This document shows, piece after piece, positions 17,200 through 26,329 of a stretch of 64,000 bases of DNA. The notes beneath the pieces are model-generated. The model ran no database searches, was not told the DNA's origin, and was given only the letters and a program-made list of their open reading frames with translations. The position numbers and the translations under genes are program-made. How positions within the stretch are numbered: the stretch's first letter is position 1; every line of letters begins with the position of its first letter. The DNA is from Bacteroidota bacterium (lineage in GTDB: Bacteria; Bacteroidota; Bacteroidia; Chitinophagales; BACL12): assembly GCA_016706865.1 (NCBI GenBank), contig JADJIS010000003.1:620001-684000 (forward strand), read 5' to 3'.

Positions 17200-19104
17200 T
17201 TATTTGCCTCCTAACCACAATTTCTTCTCATATCTGTTTTTTCCGACAATTAATTGCGTAAAATAAATTCCCTCCGCAATATCGCCAATGGAAAATTGTT
17301 GCTCCTTCGAAGTAATTCCGGAAGAAAATACGAGTTTGCCGGCAGCATCGAGAAGCTGTAAAGTGCTTCCATCTTCCGGAGTATTTGTAAAGGAAACATA
17401 AATGATATTTTCAGCACTATAAATATCAATTCCGGCTTCTGCTAAATTATTGATAGAGAGTTGATCATCATCCATAATAGTGTATTCCAGCAATTCACTG
17501 GCTACATCCGTGATACAATCGCCGGTAACATTTGTCAGTTCAAAAACTACTACTTCATCTCCTTCAACGGCAAGGTCTTCATTAAATAGCACCGTAAACT
17601 CTGCTGTAGTTGGTCCACCACTGGTGAAAGTTAAAGTTTGTGGGTCATCAAAAGTAAAATCTACCCCATTATCTGCAGTGCTTAATGCTGTATTAACCTG
17701 TACATCAATACTGCAATCGTTTGCCACATCAATATTTACGGCGAGATTAACAGCATCTGTTTCTTCAATTATGGCATCTGTTATCCAACTAAATGAAATA
17801 ACGGAGGGATCGGGACCAGTTGCATCATTTTCAAGAATACGCAAAGTTGTTTGATCGGGCTCTCCCAAAATACAACCAGTAGCAGCAGAAAGGTTAAAAA
17901 CGATGTCTTCGTCTCCTTCCATAATAACATCGTCAATAATACTCACATTAAAGGTCTGAGATATTGGACCGCCACTTACAAATGTAACAGGTGAAGGAAC
18001 TGAAAAAGTAAAATCAGAACCCTCGGTTGCAGTTGTTAATGCATCATTTAACGTTACTTCCACTGTACAATCATAAGAATCGCTCAAATGAATTGTGATA
18101 GGGAAATCGGTACCAATTTCCGCCGTTTCTTCCTCTGCATTTACAAAAGAAACTGCAGGAGGAGCATCGTTATCATTAATTGTTAAAGTATGTGTTGGAA
18201 CAGCGCCCATGATACATGAACCGCTAATATCCACCAAATTGAAAACAATGGTCTCCGGTATTTCGAAATCCACATCATCAAAAACAGCAATATCAAAGGT
18301 TGCAGTTGTTGCGCCCCCGGCTGTAAATACAATTGGCGATGGGTCAACATAATTAAAATCAGCTCCTTCAGTTGCAGTTGTTAGTCCGCCATCAATTTCA
18401 ACCCCAACCGTACAATCATTTGGATCGGATATTTCTATTTCTACCGTGACAGTTCCAACACCTTCATCCTCAGTAACTGCAGCATCGTTAAAAGTAATCT
18501 CTGAATCAGCAGCGCCCATATCTCCGGCAATGATCATTTCATCAGGATTGGAGTTATATGCCCAATCTTTGATCGTAAAAGAAACCGGAGTAACGAAAAT
18601 ATCTAATCGCATCCATCCATAATGTAATTCGCCGTCGATGTCGAATTTAAATCCGAGATATTTATCTGTCTCATCAGCCCAGGGGCCATAGGTAGAGCCT
18701 GAAAAAACGGAAGCGAAAATTGCATAATTTGCTGCATTGGATACAAAGGAAGCACCGGCACTAATTGTGGCTCCGCTGTCAAGTGCACTTGCATAAGGGA
18801 AAATATCTCCGGCATAACCCTGAAATGCATTATTTGGCCCGCCGTATCCTGCTGAACTCAAATTTCCGAATCCATTTACGTAAGTCCAAGGATACATAGT
18901 ATTTGAAGCTGCTTGAAGAATTATATCATTGTAACCACCTCCATCTATATCCAAAGGAATATAAAATCCGAGATCAACGGTTATATCCGTGATATCCACA
19001 TAAATGATCTGAGCATCGGCTTCTGTTGCGCCGGCAATAAATGCAGCAGCCATTGCCGAATATCCGGCCAATTTCTTTTTGTTGAGAAGTGTAGATTTTT
19101 TCAT
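17200..19104 (-). CDS. Secreted protein with YGWxR domain, three Calx-beta repeats and T9SS type-A sorting domain
   Basis: This 634-residue exported protein has an Ala-rich signal region (LAGYSAMAAAFIAGATEADA). The N-terminal domain (about residues 30-200) contains DIDGGGYNDI and HYGWMRLDI, followed by DWAYNSNPDEMI; it is shared with the proteins at 32080, 33187 and 35293. Three tandem Calx-beta repeats of about 115 residues follow, each with TEGADF-like and DDV.E.PE/EGDE motifs that normally bind calcium. The C-terminus (LQLLDAAGKLVFSSG, IAEGIYFTQLI) is a type-A sorting domain. It probably acts as a surface adhesin; the partner is unknown. Confidence 0.8.
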   Translation of the reverse strand: MKKSTLLNKKKLAGYSAMAAAFIAGATEADAQIIYVDITDITVDLGFYIPLDIDGGGYNDIILQAASNTMYPWTYVNGFGNLSSAGYGGPNNAFQGYAGDIFPYASALDSGATISAGASFVSNAANYAIFASVFSGSTYGPWADETDKYLGFKFDIDGELHYGWMRLDIFVTPVSFTIKDWAYNSNPDEMIIAGDMGAADSEITFNDAAVTEDEGVGTVTVEIEISDPNDCTVGVEIDGGLTTATEGADFNYVDPSPIVFTAGGATTATFDIAVFDDVDFEIPETIVFNLVDISGSCIMGAVPTHTLTINDNDAPPAVSFVNAEEETAEIGTDFPITIHLSDSYDCTVEVTLNDALTTATEGSDFTFSVPSPVTFVSGGPISQTFNVSIIDDVIMEGDEDIVFNLSAATGCILGEPDQTTLRILENDATGPDPSVISFSWITDAIIEETDAVNLAVNIDVANDCSIDVQVNTALSTADNGVDFTFDDPQTLTFTSGGPTTAEFTVLFNEDLAVEGDEVVVFELTNVTGDCITDVASELLEYTIMDDDQLSINNLAEAGIDIYSAENIIYVSFTNTPEDGSTLQLLDAAGKLVFSSGITSKEQQFSIGDIAEGIYFTQLIVGKNRYEKKLWLGGK

Positions 19105-19190
19105 TAATAATTTTTCTTTTTAAATGATTTTAAAATTTGGCACTAAAATAATTAAATATTATGGGTGAAATATCATTCAACCGTAATATT

Positions 19191-20060
19191 TTAAAAATCA
19201 AATTTCCAACAATTTGTTAAGGGAGTGCTATTGATAGAATTTCCTGCGTGCGGGAGTTTATAAACATCTTCTATTGTGCGAAGTATGGTATGGTGATCGA
19301 TATATTCATCATAAATTCCCTGTTTAACATTTCTACCGGTAATAAATGTGGTAATTAAATTAGTGCCGGAAGAGTAACTGCTTTCATCAAAGGTGAGAAT
19401 GAATAAACTATTATTGCGTTTTGCCCAATTGATATAGTCCTTAAAATGTGTTTTCAACCAATCGTCTCCGGTTTTAATCGAACCATCGTGCATGCTGTTA
19501 ACAAGATCGGGTATTATATAACACACGGTTGGAAGATCATCATAATTTTCCGGAAAATGGGTAAAGGGTTGATTGGTACTCGAATCCACCTGATTTTCTC
19601 CAAAACCCATCCAATTGGCTACAGGATTGTGTTTTCTCACGTATAATCCGTTAATATCACCATCAAAACCGGTATGTGGCAATCCCTCAGAATAAGTAAC
19701 AAAGGAATATCCATTGTTTATTAATGAATATGCGAGATTTGGAGTTGTAAAAGACGCGGGAGGGCGGTCGTTATTAATAATTCCCTGATTTGATCCTGAA
19801 AATATTTCGAAATAATTTGGCTGACTCGGATGTCCGAAAGCATTGGAATTTGTAAACAAGGCGCTGTGTTTTCCGTATGCAATACTTTGAATAAAAGGAG
19901 CTTCGGTGGAATCCATTATTTGATGAAAAGAATAATTTTCAAAAAAAACGATCACCACATGATCCGGGGAAGGCAGTTTTGCATCAGTTTGCGGGGGTAT
20001 TTCCTCTTTGCAGGAAACCATTACAACCATCGATAACAAAAACATCCAGATTTTAACCAT
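19191..20060 (-). CDS. Phosphoesterase-family lipoprotein (acid phosphatase/phospholipase C-like)
   Basis: The 289-residue protein has a lipobox (MVVMVSCKEE), so it should be anchored in a membrane. The body matches the phosphoesterase family of acid phosphatase AcpA and non-haemolytic phospholipase C. Visible motifs are VVIVFFENYSFHQIM (metal-binding Glu/Asn near the N-terminus), HPSQPNYFEIFSGS (with the nucleophile-side Ser/Asn), ILTFDESSYSSG and EYIDHHTILRTIEDVYKLP. The substrate, a phosphomonoester or a phospholipid headgroup, cannot be decided. It stands alone on the minus strand; the yedK gene starts divergently 98 bp away. Confidence 0.75.
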   Translation of the reverse strand: MVKIWMFLLSMVVMVSCKEEIPPQTDAKLPSPDHVVIVFFENYSFHQIMDSTEAPFIQSIAYGKHSALFTNSNAFGHPSQPNYFEIFSGSNQGIINNDRPPASFTTPNLAYSLINNGYSFVTYSEGLPHTGFDGDINGLYVRKHNPVANWMGFGENQVDSSTNQPFTHFPENYDDLPTVCYIIPDLVNSMHDGSIKTGDDWLKTHFKDYINWAKRNNSLFILTFDESSYSSGTNLITTFITGRNVKQGIYDEYIDHHTILRTIEDVYKLPHAGNSINSTPLTNCWKFDF

Positions 20061-20158
20061 TATGATTTCCCTTTTAATTAGAATTGCATTCCAGACTCAA
20101 ATTTTATTTCGCAACAACAAATGTAAAAACAATATCTTATTTTCTTTAATTTTACAGC

Positions 20159-20848
20159 ATGTGTTCCAGTTATACTTCCAAGTCGAAAATGAAAAAGGAG
20201 GAATATGAATTGGCCTATGGTGCTGAATGGGATAAAGATGATGTGGATGCTAAAAATACTTATACTGACGAAAGTGGAAAAAATACCATTGGTTATCCCG
20301 GAATTACCATGCCGGTTATTACAATTGATAAACCAAAAATAATTCAGGATTATCGTTTCGGATTTATTGCACATTGGTTAAATGCGGATAAATTAAATGA
20401 GGTGCGAAATACATTTAATGCACGCATCGAAACAATTTCAGAACTCGCAACCTGGCGCGATGCATGGAAAAATAAACAGCGATGTGTGGTATTAACAAAT
20501 GGATTTTACGAACACGATAAAAAAAGAAAAATAAAAGTATTTTTTCATTTAAAAGAATCGGAAAATTTTTATTACGCAGGTATCTACAATGATTATATCA
20601 ATAAAAAAACCGGTGAAATAATTAAAACCATGGCAATAGTAACTACCACTGCCAACGAATTAATTTCTGAAGTACACACCCGCATGCCCGTAATGCTTCG
20701 TCCCGGTGACGAAAAATTATGGATGGATAAAGACGCGGACCTTAATCATTTATTAATTCAATATGGTCAGCCGCTTAATGCATCTTATATCATTATGGAG
20801 GATGAAGAACCGAAAGCTACTAAAGTGGGGCAGGGGAGTTTGTTTTAA
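20159..20848 (+). CDS. yedK: SOS-response-associated peptidase, YedK/HMCES family
   Basis: The 229-residue protein starts with Met-Cys, so removal of Met exposes the catalytic C2 that crosslinks to abasic sites in single-stranded DNA. Other family residues are present: FNARIET (N87, R89, E91), GFYEHD (E118) and HTRMP (H173). The family protects abasic sites at stalled forks. It converges with a DnaE-type polymerase, which in turn lies beside a Y-family polymerase; this arrangement suggests a joint damage-tolerance role (inference). A hairpin at 20858-20883 separates the convergent genes. Confidence 0.92.
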   Translation: MCSSYTSKSKMKKEEYELAYGAEWDKDDVDAKNTYTDESGKNTIGYPGITMPVITIDKPKIIQDYRFGFIAHWLNADKLNEVRNTFNARIETISELATWRDAWKNKQRCVVLTNGFYEHDKKRKIKVFFHLKESENFYYAGIYNDYINKKTGEIIKTMAIVTTTANELISEVHTRMPVMLRPGDEKLWMDKDADLNHLLIQYGQPLNASYIIMEDEEPKATKVGQGSLF

Positions 20849-20857
20849 CCCTTCCCT

Positions 20858-20883
20858 CACAGAGTTCCTTCGGTAACTCTGTG
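20858..20883. terminator. Hairpin between convergent yedK and dnaE-like genes
   Basis: A 9-bp perfect stem (CACAGAGTT / AACTCTGTG) with an 8-base loop follows the yedK stop by 9 bp. There is no long T-tract, so it may act as a weak bidirectional terminator or RNA hairpin. Confidence 0.5.
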
Positions 20884-20905
20884 GGGACACTTAGTAGAAT
20901 CGAGC

Positions 20906-20978
20906 ACTCAGAACTCAGAACTCAGAACTCAGAACCCAGAACTCAGAACTCAGAACACAGAACTCAGAACTCAGAACT
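20906..20978. repeat. Heptanucleotide tandem array, unit AACTCAG
   Basis: About ten AACTCAG/AACCCAG/AACACAG units with perfect 7-bp period end ten bases before the stop of the minus-strand polymerase gene. It is the same family as at 5028-5106 and 8092-8173. Confidence 0.88.
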
Positions 20979-20987
20979 GTGAATTAT

Positions 20988-23954
20988 TTACGCATATTCC
21001 CCCATCCACAACTTCAAACAATACATCTCCGAAACAATTAACGTAAATGCATTAAAACTTTCCTGCACGCGTCCTTTTAAGAGATAACAATTTTTTCCTT
21101 TAAATCGATATTGTTTTGCGGAGGCTGGAAAATGTGCCGTGTCTAACCAATTTCCTTCCGCATCCACAAAGGTTCCCAGATACATCAGTTCGCCGCTTTT
21201 GGTGCTGGTTGATTTTGTGGTGATGAGATATCCGGTTATCTCCACATTACGTCCCACCAACTTCGGAAAATCTTTTACCAAAACTTGTTTATTGGGGATG
21301 TGCAATACATCATCTATCATAGTAAAAGGACTGCACAAAGGAAATCCCATGAGTTTAATTTCATCCCAGGCGTCCTCTCTTTTTTCGAAATGCAATTCGG
21401 GAAATTGATAGGGCTCCGGTTTTTCTTTTTCAAATAATTCTTTTACGGGATTTGTTTTTTTTGTTTTATTTAAACGGCAATATGCTTCAACTAATAATTC
21501 GCGTTTCGAAATTCCGGTGAAACGCAGGGCATTTATCGTGATTAATATTTCTAATTGTTCGAGGTTGATGGAAATACGTTTTAAAAGATCATCCATATCT
21601 GTATAATCTCCATTTTTTTCCCGTTCGAGAATTAAATTTTCCACTAAAGCAGATTCCATTCCTTTTACATGAATAAATCCCAAATAAATTGTTTTATCGT
21701 ATAAACATGTATGCATAAAACTTTTATTGATACAAGGTCCTTCAATAATTGCACCCGACCGCCTTGCTTCATGTACATACAGATCGGTGCTATAATATCC
21801 TCCGAAATTATTAATTACCGCAACCATAAATTCGATGGGATAATACGTTTTTAAATATAAACTCTGATAACTCTCCACTGCATAGGATGCGGAATGTCCC
21901 TTGGCAAAAGAATATCCCGCAAAACTTTCTATCTGAAACCATACATCATGCGCGAGTTTTTCGTCGTATCCCAATTCTTTGCAATTGGAAAAATATTTTT
22001 CTTTAATTAATTGAAATTCATTTTTGCTGCGCGATTTTCCGCTCATTCCGCGACGCAGAACATCGGCCTCCGACAAAGTGAGTTTTGCAAAATAATGTGC
22101 CACTTTAATTACATCTTCCTGATAAACCATTACACCATAAGTATCGGGCATAATTTCACCCATAACGGGATGTATATCTTTTCGATATTCGGGAAAACGA
22201 TGTCGTTTGATATAGGCATCCATCATACCCGATTGTGCAACACCCGGGCGAATAATAGAACTCGCTGCAACCAACGTAAGATAATCGTCGCATAATAATT
22301 TATTTAACAGACTCCGCATTGCAGGTGATTCAATATAAAAACATCCGATCGTATTACCCGATTTTAATTGGTGATTGAGATTTGCATCCTCTTTAAATTT
22401 TTTGGTCTGATGAATATCGATATCTATTCCGCGGTTGCTTTTTACTAATTCCACTGCATCTTTAATATGCCCCAAACCACGCTGACTCAAAATATCAAAT
22501 TTATATAATCCGATATCCTCTGCTACATGCATGTCGAATTGTGTTGTTGGAAATCCTTTGGGGGGAAGATGTGTTGCGGTATAATAATAAATGGGTTTAT
22601 CCGAAATTAAAATTCCACCTGCATGTATACTTAAATGATTGGGATGTCCGTGCAGATATCCGCCGAAGGAATAAATACTGCGCGCAATTTTATCGGGAAT
22701 ACGAATATCATCACCAAATCTTCTTTCTCCATAATTTTTTACCATGGCAGCAATTTCATGGTCGGGTAATCCGAATGTTTTTGCCACCTCGCGAATAAAG
22801 GAACGATCTTTAAAAGTGGTATAGGTTGCAAGCAGACTGGTATGTTCTTCACCATATTTATCAAAAATATAATGTGTAACATCATCACGATCTTTCCACG
22901 AAAAATCGAGGTCGAAATCGGGTGGAGTTTCTCGGAATAAATTAATGAAGCGTTCAAAATACAGATCCAGTTCCAGCGGATCCACATCGGTGATGCGCAG
23001 ACAATACGCAATTAAACTATTTGCCCCGCTGCCTCTGCCAATGGTGTAAAAACCCTGGTTGCGGGCGTATAATACAATGTCGCGGTTGATCAAAAAATAA
23101 GAAACAAATCCTTTCTGAATTACAATATCGAGTTCTTTATTGATGCGATCCTGAATTTCTTTGGTAATTTTTCCGTAGCGATAGGTAACACCTTCGTAGG
23201 TGAGTTGCAATAATAAATTAATGTCTTCTTTGGTGCTGCCGGTAAAAAGTTGAATATTTTTATTGGTATGAAAAGTGAAATCAAAGCTGCATTGATCTAT
23301 TAATTTTTGAGCATTGTGTAATAAATAGGCGTGATCATCATAGGCCTTGATCAATTCATCATAGGTTTCAAATTGTTCGTTTTGTTTTGCGAGATCTTCA
23401 TCGGTTAATTTGGTGATGATGCTCAGTTTATCCATCGCCCTCAAAATGCGATGTGCGCTAAAGTCTTTTTTATTTGCAAAGGTTACGGTTTGCAAAGCCA
23501 CCATTTTATCTTTTAATTGCCGTTTTTTTGGGAAACGCAATTTTGTGAGATCATTTTTATTTACGCCGATGTATTCATTTTCATTTAACTGATATGTTTT
23601 ATCTTCGTTGTAAGGATAAATAATAAATACATTTTTAAACGTTGGCGCTTCAGTAGGAATATCGAGTTTATTTTTTAAATAATAGGAGAGATAGCGGTTC
23701 AATTCCGCAAATCCATCCGCATTTTTTGCAATACCGATAAATAATTTTGTATTGCCATTTCTGAATTCAATACCTGCCTTAACATCAATATTTACCTTTC
23801 GCGCTTCTTGCAATAATTCATACCATCCCGAAGTATTATTGATATCGGTAAGCACAAACGACGTAATATTTTTCTTCTGCGCTTCTTCCAATAAACGCTC
23901 CACAGAAAGAATTCCGTAGCGAAGACTGTAATATGAATGGACGTTTAAATACAA
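20988..23954 (-). CDS. dnaE2: DNA polymerase III alpha-type subunit, DnaE2-like, with degenerate PHP domain
   Basis: The 988-residue C-family polymerase is shorter than the replicative DnaE (about 1160). The N-terminal PHP domain keeps HSYYS (H6) but has NVHS in place of HVHS and TDIN in place of TDHG, so metal ligands are missing. The catalytic core is intact: GRGSGANSLIAYCL, PDFDLDFS (D346, D348), and FDILSQRGLGHI. A tandem HhH region (FTGISKREL) and an OB-fold (VEITGYLITTKSTS) follow. The gene lies next to a Y-family polymerase and converges with yedK, which suggests an accessory translesion polymerase; the dnaE2 label rests on length and context. Confidence 0.78.
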   Translation of the reverse strand: MYLNVHSYYSLRYGILSVERLLEEAQKKNITSFVLTDINNTSGWYELLQEARKVNIDVKAGIEFRNGNTKLFIGIAKNADGFAELNRYLSYYLKNKLDIPTEAPTFKNVFIIYPYNEDKTYQLNENEYIGVNKNDLTKLRFPKKRQLKDKMVALQTVTFANKKDFSAHRILRAMDKLSIITKLTDEDLAKQNEQFETYDELIKAYDDHAYLLHNAQKLIDQCSFDFTFHTNKNIQLFTGSTKEDINLLLQLTYEGVTYRYGKITKEIQDRINKELDIVIQKGFVSYFLINRDIVLYARNQGFYTIGRGSGANSLIAYCLRITDVDPLELDLYFERFINLFRETPPDFDLDFSWKDRDDVTHYIFDKYGEEHTSLLATYTTFKDRSFIREVAKTFGLPDHEIAAMVKNYGERRFGDDIRIPDKIARSIYSFGGYLHGHPNHLSIHAGGILISDKPIYYYTATHLPPKGFPTTQFDMHVAEDIGLYKFDILSQRGLGHIKDAVELVKSNRGIDIDIHQTKKFKEDANLNHQLKSGNTIGCFYIESPAMRSLLNKLLCDDYLTLVAASSIIRPGVAQSGMMDAYIKRHRFPEYRKDIHPVMGEIMPDTYGVMVYQEDVIKVAHYFAKLTLSEADVLRRGMSGKSRSKNEFQLIKEKYFSNCKELGYDEKLAHDVWFQIESFAGYSFAKGHSASYAVESYQSLYLKTYYPIEFMVAVINNFGGYYSTDLYVHEARRSGAIIEGPCINKSFMHTCLYDKTIYLGFIHVKGMESALVENLILEREKNGDYTDMDDLLKRISINLEQLEILITINALRFTGISKRELLVEAYCRLNKTKKTNPVKELFEKEKPEPYQFPELHFEKREDAWDEIKLMGFPLCSPFTMIDDVLHIPNKQVLVKDFPKLVGRNVEITGYLITTKSTSTKSGELMYLGTFVDAEGNWLDTAHFPASAKQYRFKGKNCYLLKGRVQESFNAFTLIVSEMYCLKLWMGEYA

Positions 23955-23964
23955 TTAGCAAGTA

Positions 23965-24004
23965 AATGTACCAATGTAAAAATGTACCAATGTACCAATG
24001 GGCG
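23965..24004. repeat. Octanucleotide tandem array, unit AATGTACC
   Basis: Five 8-bp units (AATGTACC, AATGTAAA, then two more AATGTACC and a diverged one) occur just upstream of the polymerase start. Here the period is 8 and not 7. Confidence 0.8.
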
Positions 24005-24179
24005 ATCTCGTTAAAGTCAAGTTTGATGTTTTCATGATATTTATTTTATACTGATTAGTTGTCGATTAATGTGGAATTAAATTAACAATTTACCCAATAA
24101 GCTGCGGCTGATTAACAAATGAATAAATACACCAAAAACTTATAAAATACAAATGGCCACAAACGAAAATTAGTAAATG

Positions 24180-24340
24180 TGGTAATTAGCCAATTAGCAA
24201 ATTTGAAATTTTCGCTAAATGGTAATTTAATTTCCTCCATATATTTTTTCATATTTATAAATTTTCTAAAACTTTCAATTGGAACCTCAATCATCATTCT
24301 GCGTTGGGTTCCATTTGCTAATTGGCTAATTTGCTAATTG
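24180..24340. repeat. MITE-like unit with octamer inverted ends
   Basis: TTTGCTAA and TTGGCTAA octamers at 24314-24337 recur in inverted orientation at about 24185-24203, enclosing roughly 110 bp of AT-rich DNA. The right end overlaps the last codons of dinB. A 61-residue open frame inside (24112-24297, minus) looks like a by-product and has no recognisable family. The stretch 24005-24180 holds nothing else visible. Confidence 0.55.
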
Positions 24341-25527
24341 TTTTTCTTCCCATTAAACGGATTAAACTGCTTAAACTCATACCCCATTGCCGAAACGCGT
24401 TGCACTGCTTTATCACCGTATCTTTTGCGTACGAAATCCATTTCCTGATAGAGCTGAATAATACTTTCTGAATCTTCCAATAAATTGATCTGATATCCAC
24501 CGCTTACCAATCCCGAAAAACGTACACCAACTAATCGTATTAAAACCCTGCGCTCAAATAATTTATCGAATAATTCTTTCACCACTTTCATTAAAGTATG
24601 ATCGGTGGAGGTGTAGGGAATACGCATTTGTTTTGTATGTGTATCAAAATCGGAATAACGGATCTTTACCGATATATTCGATGTTAATTTATTTTCTTTG
24701 CGCAATTGAAAGGCTAATTTTTCCGTCATTGCCATAAGTATTGTTTTTATTTTTTTTATATCAATGGTATCCGTTGAAAATGTTTCCTCACTGGAAATGG
24801 ATTTTCTTTCTGTATAAGGTTCCACCGGAGAATTATCGATACCGTTTGCTTTGCGCCAAATGGTTTTACCATTTTCACCCAAAATATTATCCATAACCTG
24901 CAAAGGCATTTCCTGTACTGTCTTAATTTTTACGATGCCCATTTTCCGCAATAACTGTGAAGTAACTTCTCCCACCATCGGAATTTTTCTCACCGGTAAT
25001 GGCGCAAGAAATTGTTTTTCAATACCGAGATCTATTTTTAAATGATTATTTGGTTTTGCTTCACCCGTTGCAACTTTCGACACCGTTTTATTTTCTGATA
25101 ACCCGAATGAAATTGGCAAACCTGTTTCTTTAATGATCCTGTTGCGCACATCCTTCATATAATTATAAGTGCCGAAAAATTTATCCATGCCACTCATATC
25201 AATATAAAATTCATCTATCGACGACTTCTCATATAAAGGCACTTTTTCCTCCACAATTTCCGTCACCATATTGGAGTAATAGGAGTAATGCTCGTAATCG
25301 CCGCGCACCACTATTACTTCGGGGCACAACATTCTGGCCTGACGCATCGGCATGGCTGAATGCACCCCAAATGCCCTCGCTTCATAGCTACAACTCGCCA
25401 CCACCCCTCTGTCGCCGGTTCCGCCTACCACAACCGGTTTATTGATCAGGCGGGCATCTTTGAGCCTCTCCACCGACACAAAAAATGTATCCAGATCCAT
25501 GTGGACTATCAATCGCTCCCTCTCCAT
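24334..25527 (-). CDS. dinB: Y-family DNA polymerase (DNA polymerase IV)
   Basis: The 397-residue translesion polymerase has the palm-domain metal ligands HMDLDTFF (D11) and SSIDEFYID (D105, E106), the finger motif SYEARAFGV and the helix-hairpin-helix region (KIPMVGEVTSQLLRKMG). The little-finger domain is followed by YQINLLED, which resembles a beta-clamp-binding QxxLL motif, and by a short conserved tail (MDFVRKRYGDKAV). It lies upstream of the DnaE2-like gene on the same strand, although 379 bp of repeats separate them. Its promoter side has four TTGACA-like motifs, candidate regulator sites. Confidence 0.93.
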   Translation of the reverse strand: MERERLIVHMDLDTFFVSVERLKDARLINKPVVVGGTGDRGVVASCSYEARAFGVHSAMPMRQARMLCPEVIVVRGDYEHYSYYSNMVTEIVEEKVPLYEKSSIDEFYIDMSGMDKFFGTYNYMKDVRNRIIKETGLPISFGLSENKTVSKVATGEAKPNNHLKIDLGIEKQFLAPLPVRKIPMVGEVTSQLLRKMGIVKIKTVQEMPLQVMDNILGENGKTIWRKANGIDNSPVEPYTERKSISSEETFSTDTIDIKKIKTILMAMTEKLAFQLRKENKLTSNISVKIRYSDFDTHTKQMRIPYTSTDHTLMKVVKELFDKLFERRVLIRLVGVRFSGLVSGGYQINLLEDSESIIQLYQEMDFVRKRYGDKAVQRVSAMGYEFKQFNPFNGKKNN

Positions 25528-25572
25528 TTGCTGACAATTTTCGTTCTAAAAGTCAAATATACTGACTATTTC

Positions 25573-25619
25573 TTGACATTTGCAAGGAATTTTGACAAAT
25601 GTTGACATTTTAATTGACA
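25573..25619. promoter_or_regulatory. Cluster of four TTGACA motifs upstream of dinB
   Basis: TTGACA occurs at 25573, 25592, 25602 and 25614, 46-90 bp upstream of the dinB start. Two arms form the palindrome AAATGTTGACATTT (about 25597-25610), and CATTTG is mirrored by CAAATG nearby. The arrangement looks like an operator for a dimeric repressor. The regulator is unknown, and the motif differs from the classic LexA boxes of Proteobacteria and Firmicutes. Confidence 0.45.
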
Positions 25620-25620
25620 A

Positions 25621-26010
25621 ATGGTGAGTGGTGAGTGGGGAGTGGTGAGTCTCCTCGCTAGCGCTTCGGAGGATGGGTGAGTGGGGTGGGAAAGGGTGAG
25701 TGGGTGGAGGAGGAAATGGGTGGATGGGTGGGTTGGGAGGCAAGTGAGGATCCCACTTTTTCAGTGGGGGTCTCACTGGGGTAGTGGTGAGGGAGTGAGT
25801 GGGGTGGGAAGGGGGTGGATGGGTAGAGGGGGAAATGGGTGGGGTAGGTGGCTTCGGATCACGATTTACGATTCACGTAAATGAGTAATGAGTTATGAGT
25901 AATGAGTTTGACTGCCGGAAAGAACCTCTCCGAATTGAGCGAATTATTCCGGAGTCAAGATTCACGAATAACGATTGACGAAAACGAGTTTGTCTCCAGG
26001 AACCGAGTGC
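25621..26010. repeat. Repeat-filled gap upstream of dinB, part 1
   Basis: GTGAGTG heptamers cover about 25623-25650. GGGTGGAT-rich low-complexity DNA runs to about 25860 and includes a 15-bp-stem hairpin at 25743-25777. ATTTACG/ATTCACG and ATGAGTA heptamers cover about 25860-25906, and ATTCACG/ATTGACG units about 25968-25984. Open frames here are repeat by-products. Confidence 0.75.
25743..25777. repeat. AGTGAG...CTCACT hairpin, 15-bp stem, 5-base loop
   Basis: The arms AGTGAGGATCCCACT and AGTGGGGGTCTCACT pair with few mismatches around a five-base loop. The outer six bases match the hairpins at 39835-39867 and 48390-48422, while the inner stem is different. Confidence 0.65.
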
Positions 26011-26016
26011 TCAAAA

Positions 26017-26329
26017 CCCCGGGTAGGGGTGACATTATTATAGAAAAACAAATACAATGTAGACCACAACCCCGGGTAGGGGTGGAATTATATCCCAATT
26101 TATAAACACATGCATAGCAATAAATTGAGACCTGGGAAAATGATATAAAAAAAAGATCAATTTTTTTATAAATAAGCTTTATGGTAGATAAAAAATTGAA
26201 TAATATTTTTGAAATTCGATTAATATATCAAAATCGTTATGTAGGGTGGGATATAATGCCACCCCTAACCGGGGTTAAATTTCTTCTGGATTTAAAAATC
26301 TTCTATAATAATGTCACCCCTATCCGGGG
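26017..26329. mobile_element. Composite inverted-repeat element with exchangeable GC-rich cores, copy 1
   Basis: Two direct units with the core CCCCGGGTAGGGG (26017-26029 and 26070-26082) are followed, after an AT-rich middle of about 180 bp, by two inverted units (cores 26262-26274 and 26317-26329). Each core is flanked by TTTAA- or AACC-type DNA on one side and TGACATTATTATA-like DNA on the other. No gene is present. The same architecture recurs at 56184-56491. It is non-coding and MITE-like or REP-like; the mobilising enzyme is not visible. Confidence 0.6.

Noticed and set aside
24112..24297. 61-codon minus-strand frame upstream of the polymerase gene
   Set aside because: It overlaps inverted octamer repeats and has no recognisable family; probably chance.
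25681..25884. 67-codon frame rich in Gly/Trp/Val
   Set aside because: It is a translation of GGGTGGAT-rich low-complexity DNA.
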